Part shown: positions 21,290 through 33,462 of the stretch, one piece after another
Layout: every line of letters begins with the position of its first letter
How positions within the stretch are numbered: the first letter of the stretch is position 1
NCBI GenBank assembly: GCA_032622095.1
Contig: CP136066.1
Coordinates: forward strand, 10,377,784-10,441,783
Direction of reading: 5' to 3'
Length of the DNA stretch: 64,000 nt
Origin: Siphonodentalium dalli
Taxonomy: Eukaryota; Mollusca; Scaphopoda; Gadilida; Siphonodentaliidae
Translations under genes and position numbers: made by a program
The notes under the pieces: generated by a model
Databases searched by the model: none
Seen by the model: only the letters and a program-made list of their open reading frames with translations
Told to the model about the DNA's origin: nothing

Positions 21290-21775
21290 ACATTTGTCTG
21301 TCTGTTTGTCTGTTAGCTATGGCCGGGAAAACTGCCTGACAGATTTGACGAAATTTGATACCTAGGGGAAATTATTTCCAGGGAGTATTTTGGACGGGTC
21401 AAATGTTGATCCCGACCTGACTTTGACATTCAAAAAGATCAATTCAAGGTCAAATCTGGTAAAACGGAAGTATTTCAACGAAATTTGATACCTACTGTTA
21501 CCTTTGTCCCAGAGTGTTTCGGGTGGGTCAAATCATGACCCTGACCTGATCTTGACATTCAAAATTGTCAATTCAAGGTCAAATCGGGTAAAGCCGGCGG
21601 ATTTCGACGGGTACTTTTGTCGTGACTTATGTCCGGGAGTGTTTTGGACGGGTCAAATCGTGACCCCGACATGACCATCACCTTTAAAATAGTCAATTCA
21701 AGGTTAAATCGCGCAATTCTCCGAAAATCAGAGGGGAACATCCCGGACGAAGTCGGGTCCACCAGCTACTATTAT
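21290..21775 (+). repeat. Degenerate ~125-bp tandem repeat
   Basis: 'ttttggacgggtcaaat', 'cccgacctga' and 'gtcaattcaaggt.aaatc' recur at about 21394, 21525 and 21649. No coding capacity. Confidence 0.65.
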
Positions 21776-21779
21776 ATAT

Positions 21780-22740
21780 TTCTAGATTTAGTTACAAACT
21801 AAATACCTGTATATTGTACAAAGAAATGTTTGATAAATATATCTGTATCAATATTAGCATGCGGGTCATTAAAATAGATACGACGAAAAAAAATTTGAAG
21901 GGTGCATGTATCAGGTAAATTTTTATATTTCAAATGATGACAGGAATGCGGAAAGTTGAAGTACCTACGTAATACTGGCTATCCGCATGAAGAGATATAG
22001 ATGTATATAAAAACCAAAATAGAAGATGACTGCTGGCGACAATGTTTTCCAAAAAAAATTCAAAGCATTCGATAGCTCCCATCTAGTTGTCAGCCCGAAG
22101 ATCAATATGAAGTTTGGTGACTATCAGATGAGGGATATGTCTGTACAGTTGCTAAACAATTCAGTCATGCAAAAGAGGATCAAAGAGTAAGATACCAAAT
22201 TGCTGCCTGTGGTAATGTTTTTTAACGAAATTCGGGAAAATTAGATTACTCTCACGCTGGTTATCCAGAAGATCATTGTGGAATCTGGTGACGATCGGAC
22301 AAGGGGTGTCGTCTGTAGGATCAACCAAATTATTTAGCCATAAAAATAGTAAAATTGAAGATCACCGCTGGCAGTGATGTCTTTACAAGGACAGTTTGAG
22401 AACAAAATATGGCTCACATCTAGCGGTGACCCAAAATATCCACATGAGAAAAAGTTCTCCAATAAAAGCTGGCTGCAGGGTGCGCCAATTGATTCAAATT
22501 CGAAATTTAGCAGGGTGTACTTCTTGTGGCCATGTTTTCCCCGCAAACTTGATAGACTGATGGACAAAACCACTGAATCCGTTGAATCAATATACATGTA
22601 TACATGGATTAATTTATATGCATTGTTATACACAGTACTGGTATATAAAGGTACTGAAAATAACTATATTACTAGTATACATAAAATAAACCATATATCA
22701 TGGCTATGGGTTCATGACAGCTGAGAACTTGGTGTGAATT
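21780..22740. other. Dispersed 'gctggcgacaatgtttt...gaagtttggtgac' repeats, no gene
   Basis: Related copies near 22020, 22190 and 22360 share 'atgaagtttggtga..atc.gatgagggatgt'. The same family recurs at about 23290-23420 and 30060-30210. No gene seen. Confidence 0.5.
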
Positions 22741-22754
22741 AAAGAGTGGTGGTT

Positions 22755-22832
22755 TCTCCTCCTCCTCATCATCATCATCATCATAATCATCATCATCATC
22801 ATCATCACCATCATCGTCTTCATCGTCGTCAT
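22755..22832. repeat. (ATC)n trinucleotide repeat
   Basis: Mostly uninterrupted cat/tca units, ending in cgtcgtcat. Confidence 0.9.
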
Positions 22833-23450
22833 AATGTAACATTTAGGATTTTGTATTTTTTTGTTTTCATTTATGTATTATCTGGTGGTGGGATTGTTGA
22901 TTGTGTTGATTATATATAAGATATAATTATATATGTAACTCTTCAGTTATGGAGGAAAATAAAGATATATAATTATATATATAAAACCCCCCTTAATTCA
23001 ACCAGGTCCTCGCGCGATGTATGGTCGATCACATGATGATCTAGGGGGATTAGAATTGTATAAAAACAGCACTGCGTGTAAATATAAAATAAAATAGTGC
23101 TACATCTTATTACAGATTATTGCCATATATAATCAGTGATTATACAGACAGTCTGACAAAATAAAGTTTCAGTGACACTCTATTCGAAGAGGGGAATAAT
23201 TTCATCTGTTACAGTCAATGGAGCAATTATGAATCTGGAAAGGTGAAATTTCTAAGTAATACTAGATATCGACATAACGCGATAACATATAACGTAAATG
23301 CAATATGGCCGCTGGCGACCATTTTTTCCTATGAAATTAAAAAAATATTTGATGGCTCTCATCTGATAGATCAATATCAAGATAAATATGAAGTTTGGTG
23401 ATGATCGGATGAGTGAAGTGGACTGTGGTCTGCTAAACGGTTTGGTAATG

Positions 23451-23751
23451 TTTAAAAAGATTCTTACCTTAATATTTTTATGTTCACTTTATAAACTTCA
23501 CTGAGTCATCTTTGTCATGTATTGAGTTTGATATCTTTTGTTAACAGTTTATAAATTATGTATGTCTCATGTTTGTTATTTTAATTTATGTGTTTATTAT
23601 CATTAAATAAAGTTGCATTCCTTAAAAAGATTCTTACCTCAATGTTTTTATGTTCACTTTATAAACTCCACTGAGTCATCTTTGTCATGTATTGAATTTG
23701 ATATCTTTTGTTAACAGTTTATAAATTATGTATGTCTCGTGTTCGTTATTA
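23451..23751 (+). repeat. ~170-bp tandem duplication
   Basis: 'aaaaagattcttacct.aat.tttttatgttcac' and the following ~130 bp occur at 23451 and 23622 with few differences. Sequence between contains a poly(A)-like 'cattaaataaag'. Confidence 0.8.
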
Positions 23752-25254
23752 TATTATATACACTTTATAGTGTGTTTTCAGAACGAAAAAAAAAAGAAGA
23801 ATAAAATCAACAAATTTGTAAATTTAAAAACAGTTCAAACGTTGTTGTATTCCATGTCCCAGCCCGGACATATACACCAAATTTCAATAATATTCATTGA
23901 GAAACAACGGACAAAACGCTATACAACACCCGTATACATATTTTATTCCGAGCCAGACTCATCCTCGGGTACATGTTATAGTAGGTACCGAATTGACACA
24001 CGTCGACTGGGGCGAGTTGGCCCTGGAGCGATTAGGCCGATTCCGGCACATTCTATAATTTACCGTATGTATCCGTTTACGCGTAGTTTACTTTAGAAAG
24101 TTCCGCAATTAATACCGTAAATAGAGCGACCATATTTGACAGAGAATGCCTCTGTTATTGATTATCAAGTTGCTATACATTAAAAACGACAAATTCACAT
24201 GCTCGTTCAAGCGCAGTAGTCTATTTCCCCCATGTTAAAGGCATCCACAAATACTAAATAACGCTAACCTACTGCCGAATGTTTTACACGACAACTGTTA
24301 ACATATTTGGGCTGAATTCATCTGACGCGGTATTATTCCTCAAAATAAACAACAAAACCATCGTTACTTGGAAATGTAGTTTGGGCTAACATTTACATAA
24401 ATCCTCCACATCATTTATTCGACACACACGTCAGATGAAAAAAAGACATGAAGTAACCGGCCAAATTGGCCGAAATGAATGAGACACCAATTTTTGGGAC
24501 AGGGATGCTGATAATATGAATAGAGGGTTTTCCCTGATTTAAGTCAACAAGAACACCATGTGAGGTAAGCAAATATAAATGGAGAATAATCTTCCTCAAA
24601 GTAGTTATTTTTATGAATATAATCAAAATTGACAACACGCACATCGTCATTATTCAAACGCGATGACTCTCTATGGAAAAATCATTTGTGTCTGTGTAAT
24701 GCCGATAGTTGCATCCCGAATCCAGATGTAAATATTTACAATTGAGTGTAGTTCAGATGATGTTTTCTATGGAGTGGTGTGGTCGATTTCCTTGAAATTT
24801 TCGGCAATGTTAGTAGAATGCTATATTCCCTAGGTTAGCCAGTAGCCAGGAAGCAGAATAACAATTTTACCCTTCGGCATTGTTGTCTCAAAAAGTGATG
24901 TGCAACGTGCACCTAATGTGCACAGAAAAATCATCTCTAAAAGTTTTTATTCAGAATACGTACTGGGTTATTGAAGTGACACCTTGTTAACTGCGGCAAG
25001 CAATGCTGCAAACATTGTTGCAAACATTGCTTGCACACCTTGTTTTGATATAGTAAACTTAATGTTCCCTGCATACGATGCACACTTAGCTAAAAGGGTA
25101 ATCCATTCACTTTGGACCAGGCAAGGGTACTGGACCGGAATAGCCTAGAACGGACCGGATTGGACCGCCTTCTCAGAGGTCCGCATCACTAATATACAAG
25201 AGAATGCACTGGCTTACACGATCAAATTAAATATTGTTATATAGGACACAATCT
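23752..25254. other. Intergenic, no gene recognised
   Basis: AT-rich; one 'gggatgctgataatatga' block at 24505, shared with the 20.2-kb hairpin. No credible ORF. Confidence 0.45.
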
Positions 25255-26470
25255 CAGGAAGCTCCAGTCATGGAAGGGTTAAACAATCCTTATGGAGCCC
25301 CTCACAGACCTGAGTAGACGACACTCAGCAATACAAGCTGCCACCTGTATGGGGCTCCCTACAGGAAGCTCCAGTCATGGAAGGGTTAAACAATCCTTAT
25401 GGAGCCCATCACAGACCTGAGTAGACGACACTCAGCAATACAAGCTGCCACCTGTATGGGGCTCCCTACAGGAAGCTCCAGTCATGGAAGGGTTAAACAA
25501 TCCTTATGGAGCCCCTCACAGACCTGAGTAGACGACACTCAGCAATACAAGCTGCCAAGCTGCCATCTGTATGGGGCTCCCGACAGGAAGCTCCAGTCAT
25601 GGAAGGGTTAAACTATCCTTATGCATGGAGCCCCTCGCAGACGTGAGCAGACGACACTCAGCAATACAAGCTGCCACCTGTATGGGGCTCCATACAGGAA
25701 GCTCCAGTCATGGAAGGGTTATACTACCCTTATGGAGCCCCTCACAGACGTGAGCACACGACACTCAGCAATACAAGCTGCCACCTGTATGGGGCTCCAT
25801 ACAGGAAGCTCCAGTCATGGAAGGGTTAAACTATCCTTATGCATGGAGCCCCCCACAGACGTGAGCAGACGACACTCAGCAATACAAGCTGCCACCTGTA
25901 TGGGGCTCCATACAGGAAGCTCCAGTCATGGAAGGGTTATACTACCCTTATGGAGCCCCTCACAGACGTGAGCAGACGACACTCAGCAATACAAGCTGCC
26001 ACCTGTATGGGGCTCCATACAGGAAGCTCCAGTCATGGAAGGGTTATACTACCCGTATGGAGCCCCTCACATACGTGAGCACTCATCAATTCAAGCTGCC
26101 ACCTGCATGGGGCTCCATACAGGAAGCTCCAGTCATGGAAGGGTTAAACAATCCTTATGGAGCCCCTCACAGACGTGAGCAGACGACACTCAGCAATACA
26201 AGCTGTCACCTGTATGGGGCTCCCTACAGGAAGCTCCAGTCATGGAAGGGTTAAACAATCCTTATGGAGCCCCTCACAGATGTGAGCAGACGACACTCAG
26301 CAATACAAGCTGTCACCTGTATGGGGCTCCCTACAGGAAGCTTCAGTCATGGAAGGGTTAAACAATCCTTATGGAGCCCATCACAGACACGAGCAGACGA
26401 CACTCAGCAATACAAGCTGCCACCTGTATGGGGCTCCCTACAGGAAGCTCCAGTCATGGAAGGGTTAAAT
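25255..26470 (+). repeat. 107-bp satellite, about 11 copies
   Basis: The unit begins caggaagctccagtcatgg, contains 'tatggagcccctcacagac' and 'gacactcagcaatacaagct', and ends 'tatggggctcc'. Successive units start at 25255, 25362 and 25469, then at 107-115 bp spacing. ggagccc and gggctcc within each unit form an internal inverted repeat. Open frames across it come from the repeat, not a gene. Confidence 0.93.
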
Positions 26471-26627
26471 CGGTTGCCGTATAGCGAATAAAAAACTACA
26501 TTCAGATAAAAGATCGTCAATTGATCTTATATTTAACCATATTGATGAGTCTTCTATGCAATAGACCGTCTGCTACTAATGTGATGATACCAGAAGCAAC
26601 AGGATAGACAGTACTATTACAATATAC

Positions 26628-28182
26628 GAGGCCCCCTTCCCCCTCCCCCTTGAGTCCGGAATCCAGTTTTAAAATGACGCTGGAATCCGGAATCCAGCTT
26701 CAAATTGACCCTGGAATCCGGAATCCAGTTTAAGAAACAAATACCGATTTCAGGTTCAGTTTACATGATATTATAGATTAGTTTTGTGATACCCATAATA
26801 TATGAGCAGGTGGATTCTCGCATCCCGGTCCCACATATAAAGGCACCCGTCTTGAACCCCGGTAGTGGAAACTTCACCAATGAGGTCCAGAGCAGTCTAC
26901 CTTGCGGCAGTTTACAACATGTTAGGATAAGAGTAACAAAGGTATAGAATATGCGTCTAGACTTCCTTGGATTAACCGATCTTTATCACATTCCCGTGTA
27001 AAAACTAATAAATTAAACGCTCTTTATATGGGCGTGATATATTGACCCAGAATTAATACCCCGATGTGATAACACAATGTAAAACCCTCGGGTGGACTCC
27101 AAACTCGAACCCAACCTGGCTGCACCGGATCAGTAATCCCAGTAAAACCAGTTTGGACTTACCAATGCCCTCACATGGCGACGCACATGGAAGGAAATCC
27201 CAACAAAAAAAGGGGGCCCTATTCTATAGCGGAAATTGGCCGGCGGTCACCGAACACGTGGTCCCGGCCTGCACTCTGTGTTAGAAAACCCAAATACTAA
27301 ATTAAGTTTAGAAAGTTGATACGTAGGCCCTATCTTAAGCCACCACACATAAACCAATACCGAACGATGGATGGACAGACGGTCGGACAGATCAATAACA
27401 TAATGCGCACGATCCACTAGAAAATTGGGGATTAATCTATGATTACATATTGATTTTGATATATAAATATATAATATGTATATATCCACTGGTAGTCAAA
27501 CAATACACATCCATGTATTTGCATGCGTGTATATGGCCGCTTGCATGGGTTACAGATAATAATATTAACAATCATGCTGAACACATCGCATGTAAACCGC
27601 CAAACAAACGCCATTTGAATTAATGTGTTTGATGATATAGCTAAGTGTCGGAGAGTATAAACAGTTTTACATATAGCATGGTTGAAATCCACATACTATC
27701 CTGGCAAGGTTATATTGTTTTAACTAGCCATCGGAGGTACCGTTTATATGTTGATGGTAGCTCAGTATAACATACATATTTTTGAATTGTGGGTGAAGTT
27801 TATGCCCACAGCGCATTTTCACGGAAATATAATTGGCAGTCCATCATCCGAATTGTTTTGCTATGTCTTTGTGGCAATTTTTGAGATATGTTGCCGCAAC
27901 TAATGACCGGAAAGATAAAGAGCACCGTATACAAACGAATATATATACGGACTAAGTCCTATAAGAGTGTGCATCAGATTGGATCCAATATAAAATTCAT
28001 GATATTATGATCTATTATGACCAAATGAGGAACCAAATCGCAATATTTCACCCGAAATGGAATCCGTTTATATAAATACATGAATCCGGAAACCAGCTTA
28101 ATTTGTGTCTTGAATCCGGCGTACGGGTCCAAAATGGGTCGAATCCGGCGTACGAAAGGGGGGGGGGGGGAAAGGGGCCCTC
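26628..28182. mobile_element. 1.55-kb non-autonomous TIR element
   Basis: The ends are gaggccccc..ttccccc and, inverted, ggggg..aaaggggccctc, followed inward on both sides by 'gaatccgg' motifs. A 6-bp target duplication ATATAC flanks it (26622-26627 and 28183-28188). It has no ORF with recognisable content. Superfamily not assignable. Confidence 0.6.
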
Positions 28183-28189
28183 ATATACA

Positions 28190-29019
28190 CGCACTCATTC
28201 TCATCAGAAATCAGATTCGGCACGATGAGTGATGGATGGGGAGTAACTCTATTTGACCTGTGGTAGTATGAACATTATAGGTGTCGAGGCTGTCCAATGA
28301 TTTTGTATGTAATTCCCTTGTGACCCGCAATTCCTGGAATCCTGCATACCCAGCTGTCATTATTACAGACATTGTGTCCATCTATTTATAGATCATTTGC
28401 GACACTGTTATATGTAGGTATAGTTGTTCGTCGGTATCATGAATTAAGTCTTTGGCCGAAAAATAAAAAAAACTCTGGGAATGAACACGGTTGAAATTAT
28501 TCGAAAAAATCTGAATCAGGACAGCCGATTTCGAATCGATTTGCAGGGCCCTATATGAGATGTCTGTTGGGAGTGTAATAAACACAAACCGCATGTATGT
28601 TACTGGTCAATAGTTTATGGAACTCTTGCGATAGAGGAAGGATAACACCAGTGCTATCCTAACGTCATCCCACTTGTGCCGTAAACTTGCGGCTGGTACA
28701 CAGTTCATTGTATTTCTCTCCATTTTATTTTTGAATTTTTAAACTAACACAAGTCACGCTTAGACTGGGATTGCGTCTCTCTGCATTTTTGCATCATAAA
28801 ATAGTTATTGGGACGAAATATAAACGTATAGTTTGTTATTGGGGCTAATGTGTTTACAATGTGTCTTTAGAAAAAGTAGATAATTCCTTATGTTGACATC
28901 TGATACAACACTCAATGTTCACTAATCCCATGGTTAATTACTTTTAGCGTCATCCTTGAATATGAGAATTAAATGTAATAACAACAAATAATATGGACGG
29001 TACTGTTCTCTTGTGAATT
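28190..29019. other. Intergenic, nothing recognised
   Basis: AT-rich sequence without repeats or ORFs that I can support. Confidence 0.4.
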
Positions 29020-29495
29020 TGTATGTGTATTCTACATTAAATAAATCAAAATACTGCGCATTATGCAATCATTCGTGGTTCCAATCCCAGGCGATAACTT
29101 TAGTTCATATTTTATGACACTGAACGGCGGAATAAATATTTGCCTATTATTTTATCAATTGATAAGATGTTTTAGTGGTGAAACTAATGTTTGATATGAA
29201 ATGTTATTCTATATAGTCATTACAATAATATACATTTCGCCACTGGGGACGTTCCTCTTTAAAATTAAAACTGAATGCCATATTGGACGCCATCATGGAT
29301 TTTGATACTTTTCTAATAGTGGATATGGATGGAAAGTTCGCATTTTACACTGCTTATGTGTGTTCTACATTAAATGAAGGCAAATACTGCGCAGTATTCT
29401 ATCATTCTTGGATACAATCCCGGCCGATGGCTATATTTCAAATTGTATGACATTGGGGGAAGGGGTAAGTTATTGCCTATTATTTCAAAATATAT
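29020..29495 (+). repeat. Duplicated ~145-bp block
   Basis: 'ttctacattaaat.aa..caaatactgcgca' followed by 'caatccc.g.cgat', 'tatgacact' and 'tgcctattatttt' occurs at about 29030 and again at about 29360 in direct orientation. Confidence 0.65.
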
Positions 29496-30708
29496 ATGGG
29501 CATGACAACAAAGTTTATACCACCAAGTAGCAAATACTCCACTCGTCCCAAACATATATGATAAGATGGGCTAGGTCCAGCATGTTAATTTCGTATAGAG
29601 TTGGCATGCGACAGTTTCTCAGAATCGTGATGATATTTTGACACAGAACGTTCATTTTCTACAATGACGTCGAGAAATCTCGAACAAACCAGACAAAATA
29701 AAAACGATTCGATCTAGTATCATCATGTGCCACATAATAACAAATACATCGTTCCGTTTATTGTGATTTGATTGTCTTTTAACTAATTGTCTATTGCTGG
29801 TCAACCGCTGAAAATAAGTTTTCAGTAGGGTACGTTCACAAATAGTCTTACCATACATAGCTGCCACCAGTTCCAACAAGACCAAGAATCATTTTCGTAA
29901 ACAATATAGATTTACCTTCCAGAAAAAGTTGGTTTCAATTGTTCTACCGAGGGTTGGGTATCTCTAAAACTAAGCCCTTTTTGGATTTGGCCGCTCCTCT
30001 ATATGTAGTTTGGTGACGATTTGGTGATGGGTGTGACCTGTAGGGTGTATTAATGGATTTAAAACTGCAATTCAAGATGGCCGGTGACGGCCATATTTTT
30101 CAACAAAATTCAGAAAAGTGGTAAGCTCACATCTAGAGGTCACTCAGAAGATCCCTATGGAATTTGTTGACGATCGGATGAGGGATGTGGCTTGTAGGTT
30201 GTGTCAAATGAAATTGTTGATGCACACATGCACACGGACGCTCAACCCACCGCAATAGCTCAAGCTTTATAAATTAAGGTAAAGCTAAAAATATTGTTCC
30301 ATTTTAAATGTGTCTTTTGATGTTGACAAAATTATTAAACCACCCTTATCACTCATGTTTATCTCACAGTCAACACTATATAACCCAACACAAATCGAAT
30401 ATCATAATTATATTCCAATTAACATAACACTTCCAGCATCAAAATCATTGTGCTAAGCTCTTGAATCACTGTGCGTACTGATAATACACGCATGTTTTAC
30501 TAAAAAATATGAGGCCCGGTTTAGGGGCTAATTATGTGATAAATCAGTTTATTCTATAGAGGACATTATATTTGTTCTGAACACCACATGAGTTGTCAAT
30601 TGAATCCGGTTAGTTAAATGAACAATATATTTTATCAGTATTTTTACATAATTACATACACCTCGCTATAGAAAGATATAGGCAGGATGCTTCGAAGAAT
30701 AATATTAT
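29496..30708. other. Intergenic with one dispersed repeat copy
   Basis: 30060-30210 belongs to the 'ggccggtgacggccatattttt..gacgatcggatgagggatgtgg' family seen at 22.0-22.4 and 23.3 kb. No gene. Confidence 0.45.
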
Positions 30709-30858
30709 CCATCATGACCTCAGACCTGGGGTGTGGGATGGAAAAATCTCACCGAGGGGCCAGATATTTGGGCCGGACACGAGGCTTGCCGAGTGTCCGG
30801 ACCAAATATCTGGCCCCGAGGGTGAGATTTTTCCATCTCACACCCCAGGTCATGATGG
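30709..30858. repeat. GC-richer hairpin element (~70-bp arms)
   Basis: ccatcatgacct..ggggtgtg...aaaaatctcacc...ccagatatttg..ccggacac is mirrored by gtgtccgg..caaatatctgg...ggtgagattttt...cacaccccaggtcatgatgg. The spacer is about 12 bp. The ORFs running through it are artefacts. Confidence 0.85.
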
Positions 30859-31877
30859 ATCATTTTTCTCCCACCCCCTACACACTTTAGCACAGGCAGC
30901 CAGTGTGAGATAGCTGGGTGAGATTTCCTGTCTCACATAACACGTGACCATCTATCTCACACCACCCACGTGACTGCTTTACATAATTAATTAAGAGCCG
31001 GAACCAATTTAACAATCCGTCATCATGTTTTGTGTGAACTAAAACAGATCAAAACAATGGCGACCAACCAGTTACGCTTCACGTTTCAAGTAAATAAATA
31101 CGGACGAATTCGTGGACGCTAATACAAATGGAGATAAGCCTCAACTGTTAATCACGAAAAACCTTCAACATAACCTCACTTGCAGACACAGAGTTGCATA
31201 TATGACATATATAACATGAAATATAAACGACTAATTTGCGAACATATTCCATAAAACGGAAGACCCCAATCGAAACTGACACATTTCGTAACAGGTAAAC
31301 AATAGCCGCTTCACAAATGACGAACGAAATAATTCCACATTCGAACAGTTGTCATCGTTGCAATAAATCGTCGAACGCGTCTAACTAACATTTGTCTGTC
31401 ATATATTCACATGTTTCCTTTTCTAATGGTATCGATATGGTCATTTCCGATGACAAACACGATTAGTCAAGTTGTATAATACTTCATATCAATACGCGCG
31501 TTTCTCGGAATTTATGCAGGTGCAACGATGTGACGTATCCATGTCGTTTTCACAAGACCGTGTCGATTTCACTCTAACGTATTAACCCTGCGCGCACGGG
31601 TAACGCGCTTTGTTTTTACTTTGGTATATACCGAAATCATCCCAGTTAATCACGAATATCGCATCAGATTTCTCCCCATATATACCGTTACGAATCTACT
31701 GGAATGTGCCAAAGATTGGTATAAAACAAAAAATCGGAATGAGGCTCTTGGGTTGGGAGAAAGCAGTATCTATCCCTACCGATTTTATTATCTGCTTTAC
31801 GTCTGCTGTATGTCAAAGGAAACTTGGACGATATTCTCATATTATTATTGATCGATGTAGATATAATTATACTAGCG
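30859..31877. other. Intergenic, no gene recognised
   Basis: Contains short repeats of gtgagat/atctcac near 30900-30965, related to the adjacent hairpin. No supported ORF. Confidence 0.4.
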
Positions 31878-31960
31878 AGTTTGCGATTTCAAACGGGTAC
31901 GGGTACCGGTACGGGTACTGGTAGCTACCCGTACCGGTACACGTTTTGAAATCGCAAACT
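31878..31960. repeat. GGGTACCGGTACGGGT palindrome
   Basis: agtttgcgatttcaaa...gggtacgggtaccgg is mirrored by ccggtacacgttttgaaatcgcaaact. A related single arm lies at about 52150-52195. Confidence 0.7.
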
Positions 31961-32099
31961 GTTTTACGGGTAGAATTAAGCATATCGACGGGTAGTGTAT
32001 GGTGAGCCAATTGCAGCACAATATATATGATATAGAGAAATTGTTATCCGCATTCGCTTTCTTGGCCGACGTTATACTTGCTGTTATGGTTATATGATG

Positions 32100-32105
32100 G
32101 ACATC
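32100..32105. repeat. Left target-site duplication of Polinton (GACATC)
   Basis: Identical to 49177-49182. Six base pairs is the length known for Polinton/Maverick insertion. Confidence 0.93.
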
Positions 32106-32263
32106 AGTAGTAATGGGGGCCACTATGGCCCAGTACCCATCAGAGAGGGCCATAGTGGCCCTCTCTGATGGGTACTGGGCCATAGTTGCCCCCCTGAGGA
32201 TAGATATTCCTGTCATTGATGTGACATTTCTGATCGAAAAAATGAAAATGGACTTAGAATTAT
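32106..32263. repeat. Left terminal inverted repeat, with hairpin
   Basis: After the first ~10 bp comes one 30-bp unit (cactatggcccagtacccat..) and its mirror copy, forming a hairpin around 32149-32151. About 75 bp follow that match 48759-48837 in reverse complement (gaggatagatattcctgtca..). Confidence 0.92.
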
Positions 32264-32338
32264 TTTTTTTCAAAAGGAAAATCTCACTTTGGAAAATATC
32301 AATTAGCAATCAAGAGTTTTTCTTTTCGAATATTTGGT

Positions 32339-32354
32339 GGCCCTGAAAAGGGCC
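32339..32354 (-). terminator. Histone-type 3' stem-loop after OTU-like gene
   Basis: In gene sense it reads GGCCCT-TTTC-AGGGCC, preceded by AAAAC and followed by ACCAAA: a 6-bp stem, 4-nt TTTC loop and ACC tail as in metazoan replication-dependent histone mRNAs. It starts about 20 nt after the stop of the 32838-32374 gene. A purine-rich GAAAAGAAAAAC follows, as a histone downstream element would. Confidence 0.85.
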
Positions 32355-32373
32355 GTTTTATTTTTGTTATAGT

Positions 32374-32838
32374 TTAGAATCCGCCACATTGAACTTCTTT
32401 GTTCGCCAAAACTTCAATTGATTTGTCTCCTCGCCTCATCCATATTTCGCATTCACAATAATGCTCGTGGCAAACGTGTGGGATCCACACTAGAGTTATT
32501 GATGACTTGAATCTTGGTGTTGATTTGTAGCCGCCTTTGGTAGCATCAAACATGACGATAGGTCGCTGTATAACAGTCGCCGCTAATTCAACCATCAATC
32601 TTGATTCAGCCAAAAGTGGTGTGTGCCGTAAATCTTGTGCCGACGCACCAAGTTCGTCACTCTCTGCGTAGTACAGGTCAACTGCCGCATCTCTCAGAAT
32701 CATCCATCCATCGGTCGTCCCGTAAACCCCGAGGCTGAGTGCCCTCCAAAACAGCGATATTTCTTCACCGTACACTGCTTTACAGTATACCCCACCGCCC
32801 ATTATCTCGTCAAGATCTGTTATGTTTACAGCAGTCAT
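32374..32838 (-). CDS. OTU-like (deubiquitinase-like) protein, atypical active site
   Basis: The start at 32838 (MTAVNITDLDE) is chosen because the context 'attct.cattcaaagATG' is identical to the start of the second cassette's minus gene at 34445; an upstream in-frame ATG at 32913 lies in the duplicated promoter. The 154-residue protein resembles OTU cysteine proteases: SLFWRALSLGVYG matches the DGNCLFRALS block, then ILRDAAVDLYY, LMVELAATVIQRPIVMFD, and a terminal CHEHY with the expected catalytic His. The usual nucleophile Cys is replaced by Ser (EEISLF), so it may be inactive, a ubiquitin binder, or something else. The mRNA apparently ends in a histone-type stem-loop. Assignment rests on motif pattern only. 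Confidence 0.5.
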   Translation of the reverse strand: MTAVNITDLDEIMGGGVYCKAVYGEEISLFWRALSLGVYGTTDGWMILRDAAVDLYYAESDELGASAQDLRHTPLLAESRLMVELAATVIQRPIVMFDATKGGYKSTPRFKSSITLVWIPHVCHEHYCECEIWMRRGDKSIEVLANKEVQCGGF

Positions 32839-33462
32839 CTTTGAATGTAGAATAAGTCTGAAGTTCCGTCTTGAACATATATCACGATTGCGCGGGCGGT
32901 AGAGAAAGCACATAATACTTTGACGTTAAAAATGACAAATGCTCCCTGACGTTGTGTTTCTTTTCAGTGCATTATCTGTTAGTTTCACCATTTCGATATG
33001 ATATAGATTAAATTCATGATAGTATATGCAATTAATTAAGATATTTTAACATATGAATTCATCTTCGTTCATAAACGATGACCAAGTAAAGTTATCAATT
33101 GTAATGATGAAGAAAAATGTTCAGTATGTTTTCTTGTGTTCAGTTTTATGTATAAAATATGTACATTTCCAAAACCAAAAACTAGAAAAACATTCCATAT
33201 TTGCCTAACGAGGTAACAAATATATCAATCATGTGTACCAAATAATAGATAATGATCTAACGAAATAAAAAACATTTGTTTGATCGCTATGCAATAATGA
33301 TCAAGAAAAATATGAATGCTGATCCGTCTCTGAAAAAACACAATGCCAGGAAACATTTGTCAATTTTAACGTCAATGCGACATGTGATTTCATTGACGCC
33401 CGTGTCAAATGTATAAAAATATTTTCGAATTTGATCAACGTTACATTGCATTGCTATCAAAG
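32839..33462. promoter_or_regulatory. Bidirectional promoter, copy 1
   Basis: Divergent intergenic region almost identical to 34446-35062. Mirror-image 49-bp arms lie at 32893-32941 and 33354-33402 (cgggcg ... tgacgttaaaa.tgacaaatg and its inverse). The plus side has a strong TATA box, tataaaaat, at 33412; the minus side has a weaker atatatgttc. The core between the arms is AT-rich, with no ORF. Confidence 0.75.

Noticed and set aside
25571-26491. Series of 60-116-codon ORFs with repeated CHLYGAPYRKL-type peptides
   Set aside because: All are translations of the 107-bp satellite; no start context, no non-repeat coding sequence.
30687-30913. Two ORFs across the hairpin at 30.7 kb
   Set aside because: The coding potential follows from the palindrome composition; no recognisable protein.
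33409-33462. Upstream ATG for the cassette 1 plus gene
   Set aside because: The codon overlaps the TATA box, so it cannot be in the mRNA as a start.
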